Shown piece by piece: positions 5,999-9,972 of a DNA stretch of 9,972 bases. Position numbers and translations under genes: made by a program. The first letter of the stretch is position 1; each line of letters starts with the position of its first letter. The stretch is taken from NCBI GenBank assembly GCA_949295755.1, contig CASFMG010000081.1, positions 1 to 9,972 of the forward strand, in the 5' to 3' direction. The notes below the pieces were generated by a model. The model did no database searches, was not told the origin of the DNA, and saw only the letters and a list, made by a program, of their open reading frames with translations. The stretch comes from an uncultured Christensenella sp. Its GTDB lineage: Bacteria; Bacillota; Clostridia; Christensenellales; UBA1242.

Positions 5999-6754
5999 TT
6001 AATTTATTTTTGAAATAAATCTAACTCTTTTTTCAAACAATTTACAAATTAAATTTTTTAAATTATTAGGCAAAATATCACTACAATAAATATTTATATT
6101 TTTAGGGCAAAGTGCAATTAAAAGAGAAACTAATTTTTTGTCTTTCTCTTCTGTTATTTCAGTACTGTCTATTTTATCAAATTTGGAATCAAAAACATCA
6201 TAACTATCGTTTATCGACATAATATTTATAACATCACTCTTAACTTCAATGTTATCAACCAAAAACTTAATAAGTTCCATAAATGTTTCATTTGAATATA
6301 AATATATTTCATTTTGATTTGCTATTTCAATAAGTTCTTTCCACTTATTTTTTAAAGTTTGAAGTTTAAAATTAAAAAAACCCTCTAAATTTAGTTTATT
6401 GTTTATGTTTAAATATTTATTTACAATATACCTATCCGTTTCTCTATCAAAAAATAAAAGTGCAGAAATAAATGCCTGTTTTGACATTTCATCACCAATA
6501 TTTATATGCAAATTAGACACTAAAAAATCTTTTTTATAAAAATAACATACACATTCACTTATTATATCTTGCAAATTTAAAATTAGTCTATTTTTTTCAT
6601 ATTCATTACAAGCGACAAGAATGTCTATATTTAACTGTTTTTCGTGTTTAGTAACTAATCCTTCATATTTTTTTGTATATTCCTGCAATTTATCAAAAAC
6701 ATAATTGCACAAAAGATGTTTATTCTTATTTATTGAAATGCAAAACTCCCACAT
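5999..6754 (-). CDS. YtxC-like protein (putative sporulation protein family)
   Basis: The 251-residue product resembles the YtxC family found in spore-forming Firmicutes; its biochemical role is unknown. The resemblance rests on the block NLEGFFNFKL (122-131), the following helix with FMELIKFLVD (158-167), and the C-terminal LLIALCPKNINIY (211-223) followed by a short basic tail. Bacillus YtxC is somewhat longer. Context supports it: in Bacillus subtilis ytxC lies next to thrS and near infC, and here infC is about 1.7 kb downstream, but thrS is absent. No signal peptide or membrane helix. The ATG is well placed after GAGGAGT (6765-6759). I recalled the family pattern rather than searching, so treat as probable. 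Confidence 0.7.
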   Translation of the reverse strand: MWEFCISINKNKHLLCNYVFDKLQEYTKKYEGLVTKHEKQLNIDILVACNEYEKNRLILNLQDIISECVCYFYKKDFLVSNLHINIGDEMSKQAFISALLFFDRETDRYIVNKYLNINNKLNLEGFFNFKLQTLKNKWKELIEIANQNEIYLYSNETFMELIKFLVDNIEVKSDVINIMSINDSYDVFDSKFDKIDSTEITEEKDKKLVSLLIALCPKNINIYCSDILPNNLKNLICKLFEKRVRFISKIN

Positions 6755-6858
6755 TTTTACTCCTCATCTGTCAATGTATTCTATGCAACCTTAAAAATTT
6801 TACTCACAAATAATTTTTAATAATTTGTAATATATTGCAATATTTATGCAAACATTAT

Positions 6859-6887
6859 TTGACACAAAAAGTTTATAATGATAAATT
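6859..6887 (+). promoter_or_regulatory. Likely promoter of the InlB-repeat lipoprotein
   Basis: A perfect TTGACA (6859-6864) is followed after 17 bases by TAAATT (6882-6887). A perfect TATAAT also lies at 6874-6879 but has no good -35 at 16-18 bases. Which -10 is used is unclear; the intergenic region from 6755 to 6903 must also hold the divergent promoter of the YtxC-like gene, for which I saw no convincing match. Confidence 0.45.
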
Positions 6888-6903
6888 TATTTTAGGAGAA
6901 AAA

Positions 6904-7638
6904 ATGAAAAATAAATTAAAAATATTTTTAAGCGTAGTTTTACTGCTTTGTGCCTGCATTTCAATGTCGGCTTGTAATGAAACGCCAAAAAAATATAATA
7001 TATATGTAAATGTTTGGTATGCAAATTATGGATATGTTGAAGGTGGTGGAACATACGAAGAAAATACTGACTGCACAATAACAGCAACACCAAAAGGTGA
7101 TTCAAAATTCTTAGCGTGGATGAACGAAAATGTTGTTGTTTCATATGAACCAACATACACATTTAAAGTTTCAAATCAAACAAGTGGAACATATACTGCA
7201 ATATTCACTTGCCCTAACCTTGAACTTGTAAGTCCAACAAAAGTAATTTTTAATGACACATATAATCAAAACAATACAATTACAAATATTGTAGCGAATG
7301 TAAAACTTGGAAGTTCATATGAAACATTAAAAGAAGTTTTAAACAATGAAATAAATGCAACAAAAACTTTTGACATAGACACAATTACACTCGCACTAAA
7401 TAAAATAACAAAAATATATGCCGAAATAAATTTAACTTATACCTATGAAACTGTAATAGATGGCGAAAGTTCTCTTATAGATGTAAAAACGCAAACATAT
7501 TTAGAGATAAATCTTAACGGTTCATTTTTAACCCAAGAATATAAATTAAATATACCAACAAATGTAAACGGCGAAGCATATATAAGTTTTGAGTTTACTA
7601 ATTTCTCTGTTCCAACAGAAGACGATGGAGAAAATTAA
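6904..7638 (+). CDS. Lipoprotein with one InlB B-repeat domain
   Basis: The 244-residue product is exported and lipid-anchored: MKNKLK, a hydrophobic core, and the lipobox MSAC with Cys24. Residues about 33-101 match the divergent InlB B-repeat domain pattern (VEGGGTYEENTDCTITATP, then FLAW, then SYEPTYTFKV and YTAIF), a small beta domain common in surface proteins of Firmicutes. The remaining 140 residues are Asn/Thr-rich beta-type sequence that I do not recognise, ending in an acidic tail. The ATG at 6904 follows AGGAG (6894-6898); an earlier in-frame ATG at 6835 would put extra residues before the signal peptide. It is the only plus-strand gene here, divergent from the YtxC-like gene and convergent with fhs. 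Adhesion or carbohydrate binding is possible but unproven. Confidence 0.85.
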   Translation: MKNKLKIFLSVVLLLCACISMSACNETPKKYNIYVNVWYANYGYVEGGGTYEENTDCTITATPKGDSKFLAWMNENVVVSYEPTYTFKVSNQTSGTYTAIFTCPNLELVSPTKVIFNDTYNQNNTITNIVANVKLGSSYETLKEVLNNEINATKTFDIDTITLALNKITKIYAEINLTYTYETVIDGESSLIDVKTQTYLEINLNGSFLTQEYKLNIPTNVNGEAYISFEFTNFSVPTEDDGEN

Positions 7639-7666
7639 AAAAGTTCACAAAATGTGAACTTTTTTT
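7637..7666. terminator. Bidirectional terminator between the lipoprotein gene and fhs
   Basis: Stem AAGTTCAC/GTGAACTT (7641-7648 with 7654-7661), five-base loop, T-run on the plus side (7660-7666) and A-run (7637-7642) that becomes a T-run on the minus strand. It lies between two convergent genes and can end both. Confidence 0.9.
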
Positions 7667-7685
7667 AAAAATATTTTAATAATTT

Positions 7686-9335
7686 TTAAAACAAACCTTC
7701 AATTTTATAATTGCAATCTATTTGCATATTTACTGCATTAGGTGTTTTGCTAAGCCCAGGCATTAAAAGCATCTTACCAGCAAGAACAATAATAAACCCT
7801 GCACCTGTTTTAACTTCTAAATCTCTCACATTGATATAAAAATCTTTTGGTCTGTTTATAAGTTTTGCATCATCACTTAAACTATACTGAGTTTTTGCAA
7901 TAACAATAGGTAATTTATTTAAGTGCAATTTATTTAACCTTTTTATTGTTTCTTCTGCTTTATTACTAAATTTTACACCTTTTGCTCCATAAACATTTAC
8001 TGCAACTTCTTTTATTTTTGTTTTTATTGAACTTTCGGCATCATAAATAAACTCAAATGCTTCATTATTCCAAGTGCAAACTTTTACTACTTCTTTTGCT
8101 AATTGTATTGCTCCATCGCCACCTTTTCCCCAAACATCGTTAATGATACACTTTATATCAATTTTGTCTAATTCATTTATTACGGTATCAATTTCATCTT
8201 TGGTATCACTATAATATTTGTTTAATGTTACAACAGGTGGTAAATGGAATTTGTTGTATATTGTGTCAATATGTGCAAGCAAATTTTCCATACCTTTTTT
8301 AACTGCTTCAATATTTTCTTTATCCAATTCAGCATCAACAATGCCACCGTGCAATTTAAGTGCTTTAATTGTTGCAACAATAACAACTGCATTTGGTTTT
8401 AAATTGGCCACTCTACACTTAACATCAAAAAACTTTTCTGCACCAAGGTCAGCACCAAATCCTGCTTCTGTAACAACATAATCTGCATATGATAGTGCCA
8501 TTTTTGTTGCAATTATGCTATTGCAACCGTGTGCAATATTTGCAAAAGGTCCCAAATGCACCATAGCAGGAGTATGATTTAATGTTTGTACCAAATTTGG
8601 CATAAGTGCATCTTTAAGTATAATTGCCATACTTTCTTGTGCTTTTAAATCTCTTGCATAAACAATTTTTCCGTCTTTGTTTAGTGCAACAGAAATGTTG
8701 CCAAGTCGTGTTTTTAAATCTTCAAAATCTTTTGCTAGGCACATAATTGCCATAATTTCACTCGCTGCCGTTATTGTGAATTGGTCTTTTCTTTCAACTC
8801 CATTTCCCTTCCCTTGTGCAACCGTAACTTCACGCAATGCTCTATCGTTTAAATCTAAACACCTATGAAATAAAATATTTTCAGGGTCAATGTTTAATTC
8901 ATTGCCTTGATAAATATGGTTATCAATCAAACTGCAAAGCAAATTGTTTGCAGAAGTAATTGCGTGAAAATCGCCATTAAAATGCAAATTTATATCTTCC
9001 ATTGGAGCAACTTGACTATATCCACCCCCTGTTGCACCACCTTTAATTCCAAAAACGGGGCCAAGCGAAGGTTCCCGTAGTGCTAAACAAGTATTTTTGC
9101 CAATCTTTTTTAATGCATCAGCAAGTCCAATAGCAACTGTTGTCTTTCCTATTCCGTATTTTGTAGGATTGATTGCAGTAACTAGAATTAACTTACCATT
9201 TTTTTTGCCATATTTTATTGGTAATTTTGCTTTATAATTGCCGTATAAAATAATATTACCTTTATATTTTAATTTTTTTGCAATCTTTTTTATGTCTTTT
9301 AATTTTGTATTTCTTGCAATTTCAATATCTGTCAT
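7686..9335 (-). CDS. fhs: Formate-tetrahydrofolate ligase (divergent)
   Basis: Fhs joins formate to tetrahydrofolate with ATP, giving 10-formyl-THF for purines, formyl-Met-tRNA or acetogenic carbon flow. The product (549 residues from the ATG at 9335, which follows AGAGGTGAG) has the normal length and the family ending MPGL...IEGLF. Recognisable blocks are LREPSLGPVFGIKGGATGGGY, PMEDINLHFNGD, NLVQTLNHTP, GPFANIAHGCNSIIATK, EAGFGADLGAEKF and KTQYSLSDD. Unlike the usual enzyme, the P-loop reads YGIGKTT rather than GEGKTT, the first signature has GGATGGG for GGAAGGG, HGGPFAN is HLGPFAN, the second signature has VATIKALK for VATxRALK, and AINxF is TLNKY. A GTG two codons upstream is an alternative start. 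It is a single-gene unit with its own promoter. Confidence 0.96.
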   Translation of the reverse strand: MTDIEIARNTKLKDIKKIAKKLKYKGNIILYGNYKAKLPIKYGKKNGKLILVTAINPTKYGIGKTTVAIGLADALKKIGKNTCLALREPSLGPVFGIKGGATGGGYSQVAPMEDINLHFNGDFHAITSANNLLCSLIDNHIYQGNELNIDPENILFHRCLDLNDRALREVTVAQGKGNGVERKDQFTITAASEIMAIMCLAKDFEDLKTRLGNISVALNKDGKIVYARDLKAQESMAIILKDALMPNLVQTLNHTPAMVHLGPFANIAHGCNSIIATKMALSYADYVVTEAGFGADLGAEKFFDVKCRVANLKPNAVVIVATIKALKLHGGIVDAELDKENIEAVKKGMENLLAHIDTIYNKFHLPPVVTLNKYYSDTKDEIDTVINELDKIDIKCIINDVWGKGGDGAIQLAKEVVKVCTWNNEAFEFIYDAESSIKTKIKEVAVNVYGAKGVKFSNKAEETIKRLNKLHLNKLPIVIAKTQYSLSDDAKLINRPKDFYINVRDLEVKTGAGFIIVLAGKMLLMPGLSKTPNAVNMQIDCNYKIEGLF

Positions 9336-9352
9336 ACTCACCTCTTTGTGAA

Positions 9353-9381
9353 ATTATACACAATTAATTTTTTTTTGTCTA
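9353..9381 (-). promoter_or_regulatory. Promoter of fhs
   Basis: Minus strand TAGACA (9381-9376, one mismatch to TTGACA), 17-base A/T spacer, perfect TATAAT (9358-9353), 17 bases before the fhs ATG. The short leader carries AGAGGTGAG. Confidence 0.75.
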
Positions 9382-9460
9382 CAATTAAAAAATTTAAAAA
9401 ACATTTTTAATTATGGTATATTGCAAAATATTGAAATAATAATTTGAATAATGTAAAAAA

Positions 9461-9580
9461 GTCGCAAACAAATGTTTTACTTGTAAAGCATTTTCGTTTG
9501 GTCGCGAGAGAAGAAAAAAACCAAGCACCAAAGCACTATGTTTTGCCGCTTACGGCACAAAACTGTGCCTAAGCGCAGTA
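9461..9580 (+). repeat. Structured intergenic repeat, copy 1
   Basis: About 120 bases, repeated at 9670-9788 at a constant offset of 210 (apart from a two-base deletion near the end). The left half folds as CAAAC...GTTTG enclosing an AAATG/CATTT-type stem and leads into GGTCGCGAGAG. The right half folds as GCAC, GTTTTG, CCG, loop CTTA, CGG, CAAAAC, GTGC (about 9533-9567). Strand is arbitrary. There is no coding potential worth reporting. The stretch from 9581 to 9669 between the copies is plain AT-rich sequence in which I see nothing. Confidence 0.85.
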
Positions 9581-9669
9581 AAAATTTAAGTATATTTTAT
9601 TCATATCACTTTATCTACCCAATACTTTTGTTACATTGTTAAATAAATATTTCTAATTAACCTTTTTAA

Positions 9670-9788
9670 GTCGCGACAAAATGCTTTTTTATAAAAAGCA
9701 TTTTCGTTTGGTCGCGAGAGAAGAGAAAAAACAAGCGCCAAAGCACTATGTTTTGCCGTTTATGGTAAAACTGTGCCTAAGCGCAGTT
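9670..9788 (+). repeat. Structured intergenic repeat, copy 2
   Basis: It shares an identical run with copy 1 from GCATTTTCG to GGTCGCGAGAG (9698-9720), another around AAGCACTATGTTTTGCCG (9741-9758) and the end AAAACTGTGCCTAAGCGCAG (9767-9786). The left half is a near-perfect hairpin: AAAATGCTTTTT with AAAAAGCATTTT, flanked by TCGCGAC and GTCGCGA. In the right-hand stem the CGG of copy 1 is TGG, which keeps pairing through G-U. The end is followed by T's, forming a terminator on the plus strand. Confidence 0.85.
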
Positions 9789-9792
9789 TTTT
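9767..9792 (+). terminator. Terminator-like hairpin at the end of repeat copy 2
   Basis: Plus-strand stem AAAACTGTGC/GCGCAGTTTT (ten pairs including one G-U), CTAA loop, six T's ending at 9792. Copy 1 has the same stem core but A's instead of the T-run. No plus-strand gene is visible upstream that it would serve. Confidence 0.55.
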
Positions 9793-9810
9793 CTCTGTTT
9801 TGCGGTCTGG

Positions 9811-9850
9811 CTCCGACAGGAGTTAAGTCCAAGGGACTTAAAATCCCTTG
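9811..9850 (+). repeat. Hairpin cluster resembling a tRNA-Leu(UAA) anticodon arm
   Basis: CTCC/GGAG (9811-9822) is followed by CAAGGGA (9830-9836), loop CTTAAAA, TCCCTTG (9844-9850). The seven-base loop with TAA at the anticodon position and the GGGA/TCCC stem look like the anticodon arm of tRNA-Leu(UAA), but no acceptor, D or T arm surrounds it in this orientation. An overlapping inverted repeat TTAAGTCC/GGACTTAA (9823-9841) could form instead. Confidence 0.5.
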
Positions 9851-9878
9851 AAATAAAAAAGAACCTGTTTAGGTTCTT
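9851..9878 (-). terminator. Terminator directly after the tRNA-like 3' end
   Basis: Minus-strand stem AAGAACC/GGTTCTT with a six-base loop (9878-9859) followed by TTTTTTATTT (9860-9851). It starts two bases after the CCA of the tRNA-like segment. Confidence 0.85.
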
Positions 9879-9880
9879 CT

Positions 9881-9911
9881 TGGTGCCGGGGACCGGACTT
9901 GAACCGGTACG
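9881..9911 (-). tRNA. 3' part of a tRNA (probably leucine type), 5' half not recognisable
   Basis: Reading the minus strand, T-stem ACCGG (9908-9904), T-loop TTCAAGT (9903-9897), T-stem CCGGT (9896-9892), acceptor strand CCCCGGC (9891-9885), discriminator A and encoded CCA (9883-9881). This is a canonical tRNA 3' end and resembles leucine tRNAs. The matching 5' acceptor strand GCCGGGG is absent on the minus strand from 9909 to the window edge at 9972, a distance long enough for a normal class II tRNA (92 bases in all), and no D arm or anticodon arm fits. It may be a truncated tRNA, an integration-site remnant, or an unusual or interrupted gene continuing outside. Confidence 0.55.
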
Positions 9912-9941
9912 AAGTTTCCCCCGAGGGGGCGACGCGTTAAG

Positions 9942-9965
9942 AAAATAGTCCTGTGGACTATTTTT
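9942..9965. terminator. Perfect 10-bp hairpin at the right edge
   Basis: AAAATAGTCC (9942-9951), loop TGT, GGACTATTTT (9955-9964), then one more T. It could terminate plus-strand transcription weakly or, with the TTTTC tail on the other strand, minus-strand transcription entering from outside just before the tRNA-like segment. A second palindrome CCCCCGAGGGGG lies at 9918-9929. Confidence 0.5.
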
Positions 9966-9972
9966 AGCCAAA

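Noticed and set aside
6755..6903. Sigma-A promoter for the YtxC-like gene
   Set aside because: TAGAAT and TACATT are possible -10 boxes on the minus strand, but none has a reasonable -35, so none is reported.
6887..7162. Minus-strand ORF opposite the InlB-repeat lipoprotein
   Set aside because: The plus frame has signal peptide, lipobox, ribosome binding site and terminator; the minus frame has none.
8218..8868. Two plus-strand ORFs inside fhs
   Set aside because: Antisense shadows of a full-length conserved enzyme gene.
9461..9788. CRISPR array
   Set aside because: Only two long repeat units with internal hairpins and an 89-base AT-rich interval; repeat length and spacing do not fit CRISPR.
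9830..9870. Complete tRNA-Leu on the plus strand
   Set aside because: Only the anticodon-arm-like hairpin is present; sequences on both sides do not provide acceptor, D or T arms.
9777..9971. Minus-strand 64-codon ORF across the right end
   Set aside because: It runs through the tRNA-like 3' end, its terminator and the hairpin cluster; the peptide is a translation of structural RNA sequence and there is no ribosome binding site.
9881..9972. tmRNA (ssrA) 3' end as an explanation for the tRNA-like segment
   Set aside because: The T arm and the acceptor strand CCCCGGC do not fit the tmRNA 3' end, and no tag-peptide reading frame was seen.

Overview
The window is strongly AT-rich chromosomal DNA with the gene content and order of a low-GC Firmicute, most likely a clostridial lineage. 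Supporting signs are the yebC-ruvC-ruvA-ruvB order, the infC-rpmI-rplT operon followed by a SpoU-type RNA methyltransferase, a YtxC-like (sporulation-associated family) protein, an fhs gene, AGGAG-type ribosome binding sites and sigma-A-like promoters. I cannot name a species. Almost every gene lies on the minus strand; only one lipoprotein gene is on the plus strand.

Layout, left to right. 1-1627: the Holliday-junction operon, transcribed right to left as ruvC-ruvA-ruvB from a near-consensus promoter; ruvB runs off the left edge. 1629-3142: trmH-family methyltransferase and yebC, overlapping by 14 bases, read from a promoter that seems to give a leaderless message and ended by a terminator that abuts the ruvC promoter. 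3157-4449: translation operon infC (ATT start), rpmI, rplT, with a strong promoter, a structured leader containing an intrinsic terminator (attenuator of the L20-leader kind) and a closing terminator. 4462-6754: less conserved cargo: a 180-residue protein of unknown function with its own strong promoter; a lipoprotein with a permuted papain/NlpC-like His...Cys arrangement, translationally coupled to a two-helix membrane protein; and a YtxC-like protein. 6859-7666: a divergent lipoprotein with one InlB-type B-repeat domain, closed by a bidirectional terminator that also serves fhs. 7686-9381: fhs, formate-tetrahydrofolate ligase with several substitutions in signature motifs.

9382-9972 has no credible protein gene. 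It holds two copies of a roughly 120-bp structured repeat exactly 210 bases apart, a hairpin shaped like the anticodon arm of tRNA-Leu(UAA) on the plus strand, and on the minus strand the 3' end of a tRNA (T arm, acceptor strand, CCA, terminator) without a recognisable 5' half. This right end is the most unusual part of the window.

Functionally the conserved genes serve recombination repair (RuvABC), translation (IF3, L35, L20, YebC, rRNA or tRNA methylation) and one-carbon metabolism (Fhs). No phage, CRISPR, defence or transposase gene was seen.
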